From Bradyrhizobium prioriisuperbiae (lineage in GTDB: Bacteria; Pseudomonadota; Alphaproteobacteria; Rhizobiales; Xanthobacteraceae), in contig NZ_CP135921.1 of the NCBI RefSeq assembly GCF_032397745.1, forward strand, positions 1 to 64,000: 64,000 nt of DNA, in the 5' to 3' direction. Positions 29,011-38,523 of this stretch are shown in pieces. Positions within the stretch are counted from its first letter, which is position 1. Every line of letters begins with the position of its first letter. Made by a program: the position numbers and the translations under genes. The notes beneath the pieces were generated by a model. The model was not told where the DNA came from, did not search any database, and saw nothing but the letters and a program-made list of their open reading frames with translations.

Positions 29011-29679
29011 ATGAGCCGCACGCCCGTTTTCATCGTCTGCTCGACCCGCCCGTTTGTCGGGAAGACTTTGCTGTCGCGGCTGTTGTGCGAGTTCCTGCTG
29101 CTGCAGCGGCACGATGTAGTCGGCTTCGACCTCAACCTGAAGGAACCCTCGCTGGTCGACTTCCTGCCGGAGGTGACTGAAACAGCCGATGTCATGGACA
29201 CCTACGGCAAGATCCAGCTGATGGAGCGGCTGATCGTCAATGACGGCATCGGCAAGGTGGTCGACCTCGGCTTCCATGCCTACGACGAATTCTTCAAGAT
29301 GATCGAGGAAATCGGCTTCTTCAAGGAGGCCACCCGCCGCGGCGTCGACCCGATCGTGATGTTCATCGCCGATTCCGACCGCATGTCGGGGGCGAGTTTC
29401 GCACGGCTGCGGCGAACCTTCGCGACCTTCCCGATCGTTCCCGTCGACAACGAACAGGTGCTGCAGGGCGAGCCGCCCGCGTCCTATGACGGCCTCGCCA
29501 CGCTGCGCATCCGCGCACTGCCGCCGTTCCTGAAGACCTACACCGAGCGGCGCAGTTTCTCGTTCACCGGCTTCCTGCGCCAGGACACCGACCAGTCGTC
29601 GGAGCTCAATCAGTGGATCCGCAGGAATTATCTCGCATTTCGCGAGATCGAATTGAATTTGTACAGGTACAGTGGGTGA
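29011..29679 (+). CDS. ParA-like P-loop protein with altered Walker A, second of a pair
   Basis: Protein of 222 residues, distantly paralogous to the ATPase at 27943. The P-loop reads CSTRPFVGKTLLSRLL (about 9-24): the GKT is kept, but the signature lysine and glycines of KGGxGKT are replaced by R-P-F. Then FDLNLKEPSLVDFLPEVTET, KVVDLGFHAYDEFFKMIEEI and VMFIADSDRMSGASFARLRR follow the ParA-like order of strands. It may bind nucleotide differently or act as a non-cycling partner of the first ATPase. The DUF4239 membrane protein gene follows after 83 bases. Confidence 0.75.
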   Translation: MSRTPVFIVCSTRPFVGKTLLSRLLCEFLLLQRHDVVGFDLNLKEPSLVDFLPEVTETADVMDTYGKIQLMERLIVNDGIGKVVDLGFHAYDEFFKMIEEIGFFKEATRRGVDPIVMFIADSDRMSGASFARLRRTFATFPIVPVDNEQVLQGEPPASYDGLATLRIRALPPFLKTYTERRSFSFTGFLRQDTDQSSELNQWIRRNYLAFREIELNLYRYSG

Positions 29680-29762
29680 GCGCCGGCGCACATTCGTCAA
29701 GCCGATTCTTCGATTGACCTTCACACGCGCGATGCAACCCAGCACAGGACGAAGACGCAGCA

Positions 29763-30551
29763 ATGTTCATTGTGTTTCATCAATTGCCGCTCCCGCTCAT
29801 GTTCGTCGTCGTCCTGCTCATCAGCCTCACGATCTGCTGGCTGATCATCGGCGCGGTTCGCACCGCCGCCCGCTTCGCCGGATACGACCCGACCGAAATG
29901 CTGCCGATCCGCGATTCGATCATCGGCGCCTGCACCACCATCTTCGCCCTCATCATCGCCTTCTCCGCCGCCGGGATCTGGAATGACGCGCTCAACGCAC
30001 GCAACACCGTCCAGCGTGAAGCAGATGCCCTGGAGAATGTCGCCGTTCTCACCGCCGGCCTTCCCGCCGATGTGCAGAGCACGATCCGCAACGACATCCG
30101 GGCCTACGCCAGCAGTGTCATCACGATCGACTGGCCCGAGATGGCGAAAGGCGGAACCATCGATAATCCGGTCTTTGACCAGTCTGAGAAGATCCTCATC
30201 GGCATGATCGAGCTGCTCTCCAGCAAGCAGGCATCGCTGGCCCAGCTGGCGACATTTACGCCGCTCCTGAACCAGCTCCTGGAGGTCCGCCATGCCCGCC
30301 TCGCTCGCCTTGCGGCTGCGGACGCCGGCATCAGCTGGGCACAGTGGATCGCAATGTTCATCATTTCAACGGTCGCGCTGACGGCGATCGCCATCTGCAA
30401 CACGCATTCGCGGCGCATGCAGGTAACGGCAACCCATCTCTATGTGCTGGTGGCGTCCGCCGCCTACTTCGTCATCCTGGCGCATGACCGTCCCTTCATC
30501 GGCACGGTATCCGTCAAGCCGCTGGCGTTCCAGAGCTTGATCAAGCCATAG
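29763..30551 (+). CDS. DUF4239 (bestrophin-like) membrane protein
   Basis: Inner-membrane protein of 262 residues. Two N-terminal hydrophobic helices (about 10-33, FVVVLLISLTICWLIIGAV, and about 55-75, CTTIFALIIAFSAAGIWND), a soluble middle part with QREADALENVAVLTAGLP, then two C-terminal helices (about 195-215 and 220-240). The pattern IIGACTTIFALIIAFSAAGI followed by R-E-A-D/E-A is the hallmark of the DUF4239 family, described as bestrophin-like; ion transport is possible but unproven. It closes the cluster with the two ParA-like genes. Confidence 0.8.
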   Translation: MFIVFHQLPLPLMFVVVLLISLTICWLIIGAVRTAARFAGYDPTEMLPIRDSIIGACTTIFALIIAFSAAGIWNDALNARNTVQREADALENVAVLTAGLPADVQSTIRNDIRAYASSVITIDWPEMAKGGTIDNPVFDQSEKILIGMIELLSSKQASLAQLATFTPLLNQLLEVRHARLARLAAADAGISWAQWIAMFIISTVALTAIAICNTHSRRMQVTATHLYVLVASAAYFVILAHDRPFIGTVSVKPLAFQSLIKP

Positions 30552-30574
30552 CGGCGGCGAACATCATCGGCGCC

Positions 30575-30656
30575 GTAGCCCGGATGAGCGAAGCGACATC
30601 CGGGAATTCCGATCGATGTATTCGTCCCGGGTATCGCTGACGCTCACCCGGGCTAC
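30575..30656. repeat. REP-like palindromic repeat, copy 5
   Basis: GTAGCCCGGATGAGCGAAGC at the left, CGCTCACCCGGGCTAC at the right. It lies between the stops of the convergent DUF4239 and apt genes. Confidence 0.85.
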
Positions 30657-30680
30657 GAAGCCGCGATTATGTATTCGACC

Positions 30681-31211
30681 TCAATGCCCGTCGAACGTCA
30701 TCAGCGTGCGCACCGGCACGTTCATGGCGCGCAATTTGTCGGCTCCGCCGAGGTCGGGAAGATCGATGATGAAACAGGCTGCCACCACCTCGGCGCCGAT
30801 CTGGCGCATCAGCTTCACCGCGCCCTCCGCGGTGCCGCCGGTCGCAATCAGGTCGTCGATCAGGATCACGCGTTCACCGGGATGGATGGCGTCGGCGTGC
30901 ACCTCCATCTCGTCGAGGCCATATTCCAGCGAATAAGCGATCCGCACCGTGGTGTGCGGCAGCTTGCCTTTCTTGCGGATCGGCACGAAGCCGGCGGAGA
31001 GTTGATGCGCCACCGCGCCGCCGAGGATGAAGCCCCGCGCCTCGATGCCGGCGACCTTGTCGACCTTGGAGCCGGCCCAGGGCTGCACCAGTTCGTCGAC
31101 GGCGCGACGAAACGAGCGTGCATCGCCGAGCAGGGTCGTGATATCGCGAAACATGACGCCGGGCTTGGGATAGTCCGGGATGGTGCGAACAACCGATTTC
31201 AAATCGCTCAT
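30681..31211 (-). CDS. apt: Adenine phosphoribosyltransferase
   Basis: Purine salvage enzyme that makes AMP from adenine and PRPP. Of 176 residues, the usual length. Family features: [20 protein letters not shown] near the N terminus, [39 protein letters not shown] and the PRPP-binding motif [20 protein letters not shown]. The start at 31211 (MSDLKSVV) is chosen from family alignment and AAAGGCG upstream; a longer frame to 31274 would overlap the end of trpEG. It lies just downstream of trpEG on the same strand, 16 bases after its stop. Confidence 0.95.
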   Translation of the reverse strand: MSDLKSVVRTIPDYPKPGVMFRDITTLLGDARSFRRAVDELVQPWAGSKVDKVAGIEARGFILGGAVAHQLSAGFVPIRKKGKLPHTTVRIAYSLEYGLDEMEVHADAIHPGERVILIDDLIATGGTAEGAVKLMRQIGAEVVAACFIIDLPDLGGADKLRAMNVPVRTLMTFDGH

Positions 31212-31227
31212 ACGGATCAATCGCCTT

Positions 31228-33396
31228 TCAATGCGGCTCTCGCGCAGTGCCAAGCCGGAATGCATTTTCAACAATACGAAGTCCGACCTCGCCGCCCAGC
31301 GACATCAGCGATTCCGGGTGGAACTGGACGCCACCGATCGGCAGCGTCTTGTGCTCGATCGCCATCGCTACGCCGTCCTCGGTGGTTGCAGTCACCTCGA
31401 GCACGTCGGGCATGCCGTCGCGCTCCACATACAGCGAATGATAGCGGCCGATCACGATCTCGTTCGGCAGGTTCTTCATCAGGGTGCCGCCGCGCACCTG
31501 GATGCGCGAGGGCCGGCCATGGGCAGGCTGGGCGAGCTGGCCAAGCTGGCCGCCGAAATATTCGCCGATCGCCTGCACACCGAGGCAGACGCCGAACACC
31601 GGCATCTTTTTCTCAATTGCCGCGGCAAGCGTCCTGGCGATGCCGAAGTCCTCGGGACGTCCCGGCCCCGGCGACAGCACCAAGAGGTCATAGGCCTGCT
31701 TCTCGATCGTCTCCAGCGCATGATTGTGCCTGACGACGCGGACCTCGGCCCCGACCTGGCGGAAATAATCCGCCAGCATGTGCACGAAGGAATCCTCGTG
31801 ATCGATCAGCAGCACCTTCTTGCCGGAGCCGGATGCGTCCGGCGACAGCGCCGACAATGGCTTCGGCGGATCGCCGCGCAGCGCCTGGAACAGCGCCGCC
31901 GCCTTGGTCTGGCATTCCTTCTCCTCGGCCACAGGATCGCTGTCGAACAGCAGCGTGGCACCGACCCGCACTTCGGCGAGGCCATCCTTCATGCGGATGG
32001 TGCGGATGGTGATGCCGGTGTTGATGCCGCCGTCGAACGAGACGCCGCCGATCGCGCCCGCATACCAGCGGCGCGACGAGCGCTCATTGTCCTCGACGAA
32101 CTGCATCGCCCACAGTTTCGGCGCACCAGTCACCGTCACCGCCCAGGCATGGGTCAGGAACGCGTCCAGTGAATCGAAGCCGGGCCGCAGGATGCCTTCG
32201 ACATGATCGACGGTGTGAAACAGTTTCGAATAGGTCTCGATCTGCCGCCGCGCCAGCACCTTGATGGTGCCGGGCACGCAGACGCGCGCCTTGTCGTTAC
32301 GATCGACGTCGGTGCACATGTTGAGCTCGAACTCGTCCTTCTCCGAGTTCAGCAGCTGGCGGATCTGCTCGGCATCGCCGATGGCATCGACTCCGCGCGC
32401 AATGGTGCCGGAAATCGGACAGGTTTCGACACGGCGGCCATCGGAGCGCACGAACATCTCCGGCGACGCCGCCACCAGGAATTCGCCGTCGCCGAGATTC
32501 ATCAGTGCGCCATAGGGCGACGGATTGATCTTGCACAGACGCTGGAACACTTCGGCCGGCGAGCGTTCGCAGGGTTCGCCGAACAATTGTCCCGGCACTG
32601 CCTCGAACAGGTCGCCTCGCGCGAACGCCTCGCGCGCCTTCTGCACGGTGGCCTGATAGACGCCCGGCGCATGATCGGCAAAGCCCTGCCGCGGCGTCTT
32701 CGCATACACGCTCTCCGGCGTGTCACGGTCGAGCCCGTCGGTCGATTTGTCCTTCCAGGTGAACTCGTAGGACAGGGTGACGCCACGCCCGGTGGCGCGG
32801 TCGTAGGCCAGGAGCTGGTCGGGAATATAGAGCACGATGTCGCGCTGGTCGGCCTCGCGTGCGCGCTTCTGCACCAGGTCTTCCATCTGGAACACCAGGT
32901 CGTAGGCGAAGGCGCCGAACAGGCCATGCAGCGGATCGGCCGCATGGCTCATGGCGGCAATAATGGCGCGCACCAGCGACATGATGCTGGCGCGGCGGGT
33001 GCGCTGGTCTTCGTCGACCGGGGCATCGCCACGCACGATATGACCGGCAAGCCGGGTGGCGCTACGCTCAGTGATCGCGGCACAGGGCTCGCTCAATGTG
33101 TCGGCAAGAAACGCAATCAGCACCCGGCCCCGGGCGTTGAGCGCATGGAGCAGGAAATCGACGCCGGTGGCCTCCAGCCGCAGCGGTGGATTGGCAAAGC
33201 CGAGATCGAAGCTCTCATAGCGTCCCGGCACCGTGGTGCCCGACGACAGCACAACGCCGCGCCGGCGATCGAGCAACTCGATCAGTCCGTCCAGCGCCGC
33301 GCCACCGGTGAATTGCGCCACGGTGCGCGTCACGGCGAGGCCGCTGGCGGTCCGGTAGGCCTCCTGCGGTGGAAGCGAGAAAACGGTTCTGTTCAT
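31228..33396 (-). CDS. trpE(G): Anthranilate synthase, fused TrpE-TrpG
   Basis: First enzyme of tryptophan synthesis, in the single-chain form known in rhizobia, 722 residues. The chorismate-binding synthase half occupies about 1-510 (PVPG-type region [83 protein letters not shown]). The glutamine amidotransferase half (about 525-720) has [11 protein letters not shown], the nucleophile cysteine in [12 protein letters not shown] and the catalytic histidine-glutamate in [10 protein letters not shown]. Expression is probably controlled by the trpL attenuator 108 bases upstream and by Trp feedback. Confidence 0.97.
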   Translation of the reverse strand: MNRTVFSLPPQEAYRTASGLAVTRTVAQFTGGAALDGLIELLDRRRGVVLSSGTTVPGRYESFDLGFANPPLRLEATGVDFLLHALNARGRVLIAFLADTLSEPCAAITERSATRLAGHIVRGDAPVDEDQRTRRASIMSLVRAIIAAMSHAADPLHGLFGAFAYDLVFQMEDLVQKRAREADQRDIVLYIPDQLLAYDRATGRGVTLSYEFTWKDKSTDGLDRDTPESVYAKTPRQGFADHAPGVYQATVQKAREAFARGDLFEAVPGQLFGEPCERSPAEVFQRLCKINPSPYGALMNLGDGEFLVAASPEMFVRSDGRRVETCPISGTIARGVDAIGDAEQIRQLLNSEKDEFELNMCTDVDRNDKARVCVPGTIKVLARRQIETYSKLFHTVDHVEGILRPGFDSLDAFLTHAWAVTVTGAPKLWAMQFVEDNERSSRRWYAGAIGGVSFDGGINTGITIRTIRMKDGLAEVRVGATLLFDSDPVAEEKECQTKAAALFQALRGDPPKPLSALSPDASGSGKKVLLIDHEDSFVHMLADYFRQVGAEVRVVRHNHALETIEKQAYDLLVLSPGPGRPEDFGIARTLAAAIEKKMPVFGVCLGVQAIGEYFGGQLGQLAQPAHGRPSRIQVRGGTLMKNLPNEIVIGRYHSLYVERDGMPDVLEVTATTEDGVAMAIEHKTLPIGGVQFHPESLMSLGGEVGLRIVENAFRLGTAREPH

Positions 33397-33422
33397 GGGG
33401 TCCTCTTAGGTCCTTTTAAAGA

Positions 33423-33469
33423 AGCATGATCTTTTCGGAAAACCGGGATCCACTTTTCCGGATCATGCT
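33423..33469. repeat. Interspersed palindrome AGCATGATC...GATCATGCT
   Basis: AGCATGATC (33423-33431) and GATCATGCT (33461-33469) enclose TTTTCGGAAAACCGGGATCCACTTTTCCG, split here as TTTTCGGAAAACC and GGATCCACTTTTCCG, which pairs internally (CGGAAAA/TTTTCCG). I recall near-identical units scattered in Bradyrhizobium genomes. It sits between the trp attenuator and the trpEG start codon. Confidence 0.7.
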
Positions 33470-33503
33470 CTGTGGAAGGGCGCGCCATGCAGAACAAACG
33501 AAC

Positions 33504-33531
33504 AAAAGGCCGTCGCACTGCGATGACGGCC
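33504..33531 (-). terminator. trp attenuator terminator
   Basis: On the minus strand GGCCGTC, loop ATCGCAGTGC, GACGGCC, then TTTTG. It follows the trpL stop codon and precedes trpEG. The left arm can instead pair with GGCC-GGTG-CGAT downstream of the leader stop (antiterminator: GGCC/GGCC and CGAT/ATCG), as expected for Trp attenuation. Confidence 0.85.
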
Positions 33532-33575
33532 TGAACGATGGGTGAGAGACTGAGATAGATCGCACCGGCCACCTT

Positions 33576-33623
33576 TTAGAAGGTGGGCCACCAAAGACGG
33601 GATGGGCTGATCACGGTGTTCAT
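33576..33623 (-). CDS. trpL: trp operon leader peptide
   Basis: A 15-codon frame, MNTVISPSRLWWPTF, with two adjacent TGG codons before the stop. The tryptophan codons lie in a hairpin (33567-33589, GGCCACCTT / AAGGTGGGCC on the plus strand), the 1:2 structure of an attenuator; the terminator (3:4) follows. A ribosome stalled at the Trp codons would free region 2 to pair with region 3 and let transcription reach trpEG. The Shine-Dalgarno is weak. An overlapping micro-frame (ATGATGATTTGCTGGCCATGA) ends at the trpL start. In Sinorhizobium the corresponding peptide and RNA also act in trans. Confidence 0.88.
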   Translation of the reverse strand: MNTVISPSRLWWPTF

Positions 33624-33725
33624 GGCCAGCAAATCATCATGCCGCGGTCAGGCCGTCAAGGGGCGCCACCCGGAAAACGGGCAGGAACGGCCCCGCTCCC
33701 GGGGGCGTGAGCCCGTTTTGCGGCC

Positions 33726-34202
33726 TCATTGTGGGTCAGCGTCTTTCGCCTTGCTGAACACCGTCAGGCGCAGGTCCCCGACACCTTCTTCGATCGGACT
33801 CCAGCCCAATCGCTCATAGTAGGACCGGCGGACCTCGGCGGCACACAAATAGAGCCGCTCCCAGCCGAGCTCGAACCCCTTGGCGGCAGCTGCACCGACC
33901 AGAGCCGCCCCCACCCGGCGGCCGCGATGATCCGGCTCGACCCACGCCGCCGCAACCCAGGGCGTGTAGTTCGGGCGCTCGTCAATGTCGGACGCGATCA
34001 ACGACACCGTCCCGACGAAGACATCGTCCTCATGGGCGACCAGCGCCAGCGGAATCGGCTGCGGTTCGAGATTTTCGCGCAGCCGCGCGACGATAGTGTC
34101 GCGCGACACGCCATGCCGCTTCCACCACGCAGTCCAGATCCGATCGGCGACGGTGTCGAAGAAGTCCGGCCGCTCGCGCAGGTCGGAGATCGAGAAATCC
34201 AC
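33726..34202 (-). CDS. GNAT-family acetyltransferase
   Basis: Protein of 158 residues of the GNAT fold. Acetyl-CoA site: AAWVEPDHRGRRVGAALVGA (R-x-x-G-x-A type motif A), preceded by VFVGTVSLIASDID and followed by RLYLCAAEVRRSYYERLGW (motif B). The start is GTG at 34202 with GGGGAGG 7-12 bases upstream; the open frame to 34391 overlaps the dienelactone hydrolase gene and is not coding. It begins 22 bases after that gene and is probably cotranscribed. The substrate is unknown. Confidence 0.8.
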   Translation of the reverse strand: MDFSISDLRERPDFFDTVADRIWTAWWKRHGVSRDTIVARLRENLEPQPIPLALVAHEDDVFVGTVSLIASDIDERPNYTPWVAAAWVEPDHRGRRVGAALVGAAAAKGFELGWERLYLCAAEVRRSYYERLGWSPIEEGVGDLRLTVFSKAKDADPQ

Positions 34203-34224
34203 GCGCGCCGCCTCCCCGGTTTCG

Positions 34225-34899
34225 CTAACCCAGATGGGTCTTGAAGAAATCCGCCGCACGGCCCCACGCAAGCTCGGCCGCCTCGCGATCATGCACCGCC
34301 ACGCGCTGTTCGTTGACGAACGCGTGCTCGGCATCATAGCGGAAGAACTCCGCCTTTTTGCCGGCGGCGTTGAGGCCCTGCTCGAAGGCATCGACCACCT
34401 GCGGGGTGCACCAGTCGTCCTTGTTGGCGAAGTGGCCCTGCAGCGGCACCTTCACGTCGGCGGGCTTCGCCGCCTGCTCCGGCGGAATGCCGTAGAAACA
34501 GACCGCTGCACTGAGCTCGGGGATGCGCGCCGAACCGATGATGGTCACCGCACCGCCAAGGCAGAAGCCGGTCAGCCCGACCTTGGCGCCGTTGCGCTTG
34601 AGATACTGCACGGCGCCGCGCACGGTCTGCTCGGTGGCGTCCATGAAGTTCAGCGAGCCCATTTCCTTGTTGGCTGCTTCCATGTCGTGATAGGGCACCA
34701 GCACGCCATTGTAGAGATCGGGCGCCAGCGCATCGAAGCCGGCCAGCGCGAAACGGTCCGTCAGTCCCTTGATGTTCTCGGACAGGCCCCACCATTCCTG
34801 GATGACAACCACGCCGGGCGCATTGCCGCGCGACGCATTGGCGAGATAGCCCTTCGCTTCTTTGCCGTCGGGGCGCTTGAATGTGATGGATGTTCCCAT
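34225..34899 (-). CDS. Dienelactone hydrolase family protein
   Basis: Alpha/beta hydrolase of 224 residues. The nucleophile is the cysteine in KVGLTGFCLGGAVTI (dienelactone hydrolases use Cys, not Ser), the acid the aspartate in ANKDDWCTP and the histidine in DAEHAFVNEQR. N-terminal VVVIQEWWGL with the conserved tryptophans is the oxyanion region. Members cleave dienelactones in chlorocatechol breakdown, but many act on other esters; here no degradation gene is nearby, so the substrate is unknown. The start at 34899 is fixed by GGAGGAACAC just upstream. Confidence 0.9.
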   Translation of the reverse strand: MGTSITFKRPDGKEAKGYLANASRGNAPGVVVIQEWWGLSENIKGLTDRFALAGFDALAPDLYNGVLVPYHDMEAANKEMGSLNFMDATEQTVRGAVQYLKRNGAKVGLTGFCLGGAVTIIGSARIPELSAAVCFYGIPPEQAAKPADVKVPLQGHFANKDDWCTPQVVDAFEQGLNAAGKKAEFFRYDAEHAFVNEQRVAVHDREAAELAWGRAADFFKTHLG

Positions 34900-35063
34900 G
34901 TGTTCCTCCAGAACTTTTCGGACAGGACGTTTCGGACGCGAGCGGGCCGCAGCATGCCGCCGAGATACGCGTTGTGCAATCGCCGAGTAGGCTCGCTGCA
35001 TCACATGGCGATGACAGCAGCCCTGTTCGTTAGACGATTGCGGGACATGAAACCGAACATGAA

Positions 35064-35088
35064 AAAGGGCTCCGCAAGGGAGCCCTTT
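35064..35088 (-). terminator. Terminator of the bc1 operon
   Basis: Stem AAAGGGCTCC / GGAGCCCTTT with a short GCAAG loop, flanked by an A tract on the plus strand so that minus-strand transcripts end in a T run. It lies just after the fbcH stop at 35111. Confidence 0.85.
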
Positions 35089-35110
35089 CCGAAAAACGAT
35101 CCGACCGAGG

Positions 35111-37183
35111 TCAGTGTGCGTTGGCCCAGACCCGCCGCTTGGTGAAGTAGAGCAATACGGACAGCACCAGCAGGAAGATCATGACCTGGAAGCCCAGGCG
35201 CTTGCGAGCTTCGAGCTTCGGCTCCGCCGTCCACATCAGGAAGGCCGAGACGTCGGTGGCGTACTGCTTCACTGTTGCCGGCGAGCCGTCGTCAAAGGTC
35301 ACCTGGCCGTCGCTCAGCGGGTTCGGCATGCCGATCGCATGACCCGAGAAAAACTTGTTGTAGTTCGATCCCGCCGGCAGCGTGAAGCCCTTCGGCGCGT
35401 CCTCATAGCCCTGCAGCAGGGCGGTGATGTAGTTCGGGCCCTTTTCCTGGAACTGGAGGAACAGGTCGAACACGAACTGCGGGAAGCCGCGCTCGTAGCC
35501 ACGCGCCTTGGCCATCAGCGACAGGTCCGGCGGTGCTGCGCCGCCATTGGCCGCCCGCGCCGCCTGCTCGTTCGGGAACGGCGCCGGGAAATAGTCCGCC
35601 GGGCGACCGGGCCGCTCGAACATCTCGCCCTGGTCGTTCGGACCGTCCTTGACCTTGTATTCGCCGGCAAGGCCGGCGGCCTGCGCTTCCGAATAGCCGG
35701 GACCACCGGGGTCGGCGATGTTGCGGAACGCGATGTAGTTCAGCGAATGACAGGCCGCGCAGACTTCCTTGTAGACCTTGAGGCCGCGCTGCAGCTGGGC
35801 CTGGTCATACTTGCCGAAGGGACCGGCGAACGACCATTTCAGCGAGGGCGGCGTTGGCTGGCTGTGCGCATCCTCGGCACGCGAGGTGCCGGTGCCGCCG
35901 ACCAGCAGCAGTCCCGCAAGGCCGAAGATCGCCAGCGCCGAGGCCGCCGTCTTGAGCTTGCCGGCCTTGCCGAGCACGTCGTCGGCGATCGAGTTCGGCA
36001 GCGGACGGGCGGTCTCGATGCGGCTGAGCACCGGCAGCAGGATCAGGAAATGGAAGAAGTAATAGGCGGTCAGGATGCGACCGGCGACCACATAGATACC
36101 CTCCGGCGGCTGCGCGCCGAGCCAGCCCAGCACCAGGCAGACCACCACGAAGATCCAGAAGAACTGCCGCGACAGCGGCCGATACCGCGACGAACGGGCC
36201 TTGGCGCCATCGAGCCAGGGCAGGAACGCCAGCACCAGGATGGCGCTGAACATCGCCACCACGCCGCCGAGCTTGCTCGGGATCGAGCGCAGGATGGCGT
36301 AGAACGGCAGGTAGTACCACTCAGGCACGATGTGCGCCGGGGTCACGCCGGGATTGGCGACGATGTAGTTGTCGGGATCGCCGAGGAAGTTCGGCGTGTA
36401 GAACAGGAACCAGGCATAGAACAGCAGGAAGCAGGAGATGCCGAAAGCGTCCTTGATGGTCGCATAGGGCGTGAACGGCACCGTGTCCTTCTCGGTCTGC
36501 GGCTCGACGCCGGCCGGATTGTTCTGGCCCGCCACGTGCAACGCCCAGATGTGCAGCACGACGACACCGGCAATCACGAACGGCAGCAGGTAGTGCAGCG
36601 AGAAGAAGCGGTTCAGGGTCGGATTGCCGACCGCGTAGCCGCCCCACAGCAGCGTGACGATGCTCTCGCCAACATAGGGTATGGCGGAAAACAGGTTGGT
36701 GATGACGGTGGCGCCCCAGAAGCTCATCTGGCCCCACGGCAGCACGTAGCCCATGAAGCCGGTCGCCATCATGAGGAGATAGATGATGACACCGAGGATC
36801 CAGAGGATTTCGCGCGGCTCCTTGTACGACCCGTAATACAGGCCGCGGAACATGTGGATGTAGACTGCGATGAAGAACATCGACGCGCCGTTGGAGTGCA
36901 GGTAGCGCAGCAGCCAGCCGTAATTGACGTCGCGCATGATGCCTTCGACCGACTTGAAGGCGAGATCGGCATGCGGCGTGTAGTGCATTGCCAGAATGAT
37001 GCCGGTCAGGATCTGCACGCCGAGCATGAACGAAAGGATGGCGCCGAAGGTCCACCAGTAGTTCAGGTTGCGCGGGGTCGGATAGACAATGAACGACGAG
37101 TGGATCAGGCCGCCGATCGGCAGGCGCCGTTCAACCCACTTCAAAACTGCGTTCTGCGGCTGGTAGCTGGATGGTCCGCTCAT
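35111..37183 (-). CDS. fbcH: Fused cytochrome b / cytochrome c1 of the bc1 complex
   Basis: Membrane subunits of ubiquinol-cytochrome c reductase, made as one precursor of 690 residues and cleaved, as known for Bradyrhizobium fbcH. Residues 1-405 are cytochrome b: eight helices, heme histidines in [22 protein letters not shown] and the related second helix, and the Qo motif [14 protein letters not shown] short hydrophobic signal (about 425-450, [21 protein letters not shown]) starts cytochrome c1, with the heme site CAACH in [16 protein letters not shown] near residue 474, a distal methionine probably in [10 protein letters not shown], and a C-terminal anchor helix (about 665-682). The Rieske gene lies 53 bases upstream in the same operon. 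Confidence 0.97.
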   Translation of the reverse strand: MSGPSSYQPQNAVLKWVERRLPIGGLIHSSFIVYPTPRNLNYWWTFGAILSFMLGVQILTGIILAMHYTPHADLAFKSVEGIMRDVNYGWLLRYLHSNGASMFFIAVYIHMFRGLYYGSYKEPREILWILGVIIYLLMMATGFMGYVLPWGQMSFWGATVITNLFSAIPYVGESIVTLLWGGYAVGNPTLNRFFSLHYLLPFVIAGVVVLHIWALHVAGQNNPAGVEPQTEKDTVPFTPYATIKDAFGISCFLLFYAWFLFYTPNFLGDPDNYIVANPGVTPAHIVPEWYYLPFYAILRSIPSKLGGVVAMFSAILVLAFLPWLDGAKARSSRYRPLSRQFFWIFVVVCLVLGWLGAQPPEGIYVVAGRILTAYYFFHFLILLPVLSRIETARPLPNSIADDVLGKAGKLKTAASALAIFGLAGLLLVGGTGTSRAEDAHSQPTPPSLKWSFAGPFGKYDQAQLQRGLKVYKEVCAACHSLNYIAFRNIADPGGPGYSEAQAAGLAGEYKVKDGPNDQGEMFERPGRPADYFPAPFPNEQAARAANGGAAPPDLSLMAKARGYERGFPQFVFDLFLQFQEKGPNYITALLQGYEDAPKGFTLPAGSNYNKFFSGHAIGMPNPLSDGQVTFDDGSPATVKQYATDVSAFLMWTAEPKLEARKRLGFQVMIFLLVLSVLLYFTKRRVWANAH

Positions 37184-37236
37184 GATGCGATCCTGAAAAG
37201 ATGAAGCGAGACAGTCGGCTGAAAGCTGAAAGCGGC

Positions 37237-37764
37237 TTAGCCGATCTTGATTTTGGTGTCGGCGGTGAAGGCGTAGGGCGGCAGCGGCAGATTGGCCGGC
37301 GCCGGCCCCTGGCGGATGCGACCCGAGGAATCATACTGCGAGCCGTGGCAGGGGCAGAAGAAGCCATCGTAATTGCCTTCATGGGCGATCGGGATGCAAC
37401 CGAGATGGGTGCAGATGCCGATCACGATCAGCCACTGGTCGTGGCCTTCCTTGACCCGCGCCTGGTCGGTCTGCGGATCGGGCAGGCTCGCGACGTTGAC
37501 CGCGCGCGCCTCTTCGATCTGCTTCTTGGTGCGGTTCATGATGTAGATCGGCTTGCCGCGCCAGAACACCTTGATGGCCTGGCCTTCGGTGATCGGCGAC
37601 AGGTCGACATCGATGGGCGCGCCGGCCGCAATGGTCGAAGCGTCCGGGTTCATCTGAGAAATCAGGGGCCAGGCGGTTGCGACGGCCCCCACGCCTGCCA
37701 CCGCACCTGTTGCGATATAGAGAAAGTCGCGGCGGGTAGGCTCCGCCGAAGTCGAGGTCGTCAC
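37237..37764 (-). CDS. fbcF: Rieske iron-sulfur subunit of the bc1 complex
   Basis: Of 175 residues. An uncleaved Tat-type signal anchor is at the N terminus ([20 protein letters not shown]). The 2Fe-2S centre is bound by CTHLGC and CPCHGS (about residues 125-147, each box giving one Cys and one His, plus the disulfide cysteines). It passes electrons from ubiquinol to cytochrome c1. It forms an operon with fbcH downstream. The 290-base gap to the divergent trmL gene carries its promoter. Confidence 0.97.
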   Translation of the reverse strand: MTTSTSAEPTRRDFLYIATGAVAGVGAVATAWPLISQMNPDASTIAAGAPIDVDLSPITEGQAIKVFWRGKPIYIMNRTKKQIEEARAVNVASLPDPQTDQARVKEGHDQWLIVIGICTHLGCIPIAHEGNYDGFFCPCHGSQYDSSGRIRQGPAPANLPLPPYAFTADTKIKIG

Positions 37765-38055
37765 GATCCCACACCCTTTCTGGTCTGCAGCCGGCGGAAC
37801 CGCCCCCAGAGACGCTTAAGACCGCGATCCAGGACAGTGACCGGTGCCCGCGGGGCCCCCCACGGTGGCAGAAAAGACCACATCCCCGCAAAGCCGGTTA
37901 ATACCAGTCGGAACATGCAATCCAGAATCGTTCTATTGGCACCCTTGCCGGGAGAGCGCAAGCCCGCTATCCGCAGACTTGCATGCGATGCACCAAAACC
38001 GCCGCCAACCACGGATTTTGTTGCGGTTCTGTCATCGGCAAGAGGCCCCTTCGAG

Positions 38056-38523
38056 ATGCGGATAGCCCTGTTTCAACCCGACATTCCGCAGAACACCGGA
38101 ACGATTCTGCGGCTGTGCGCATGCCTCGGTGTGGAAGCCCATATCATCGAGCCAGCCGGCTTTCCGGTCAGCGACCGGCACTTCCGCCGGTCCGGTATGG
38201 ACTACCTCGACCTGGTCACCATCCAGCGCCATACGTCCTGGGGGCATTTCGAGCATTGGCGCCATGCGGCGGGGGCGCGGCTGATCCTGTTTACCACCAA
38301 GGGGGCTTTGCCCTATCTCGACTACACCTTCCGCCCGGAGGATATTCTGCTGTTCGGCCGGGAATCGGCCGGTGTGCCCGACGAGGTCGCTGAGGCGGCC
38401 GACGAGCGGCTGCTGATCCCGATCGCGCCGGGACTGCGGTCGCTGAACGTGGCGATGGCCGCGGCCATGGCGGTGGGCGAGGCCCTGAGGCAGACCCGGC
38501 CGGGCAAAGGAACCTGGACATGA
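38056..38523 (+). CDS. trmL: tRNA (cytidine/uridine-2'-O)-methyltransferase TrmL
   Basis: SPOUT-class knotted methyltransferase of 155 residues that methylates the ribose of the wobble base 34 in tRNA-Leu. Characteristic blocks: MRIALFQPDIPQNTGTILRL, ACLGVEAHIIEPAGFP, DILLFGRESAGVP and the SAM-binding knot RLLIPIAPGLRSLNVAMAAA. The start at 38056 is taken from the family; an open frame extends far upstream over the divergent promoter but is not coding. Its last four bases overlap the start of queE (ATGA). Confidence 0.93.
   Translation: MRIALFQPDIPQNTGTILRLCACLGVEAHIIEPAGFPVSDRHFRRSGMDYLDLVTIQRHTSWGHFEHWRHAAGARLILFTTKGALPYLDYTFRPEDILLFGRESAGVPDEVAEAADERLLIPIAPGLRSLNVAMAAAMAVGEALRQTRPGKGTWT

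Noticed and set aside
28815..29180. Plus-strand frame through the two hairpins
   Set aside because: It is formed by the palindromic repeats and runs into the second ATPase gene in another frame.
32203..33429. Plus-strand frame opposite trpEG
   Set aside because: Antisense shadow of the anthranilate synthase gene.
35114..37204. Long plus-strand frame opposite fbcH
   Set aside because: Shadow frame of the fused cytochrome b/c1 gene; rich in Arg, His and Gln, no family resemblance.
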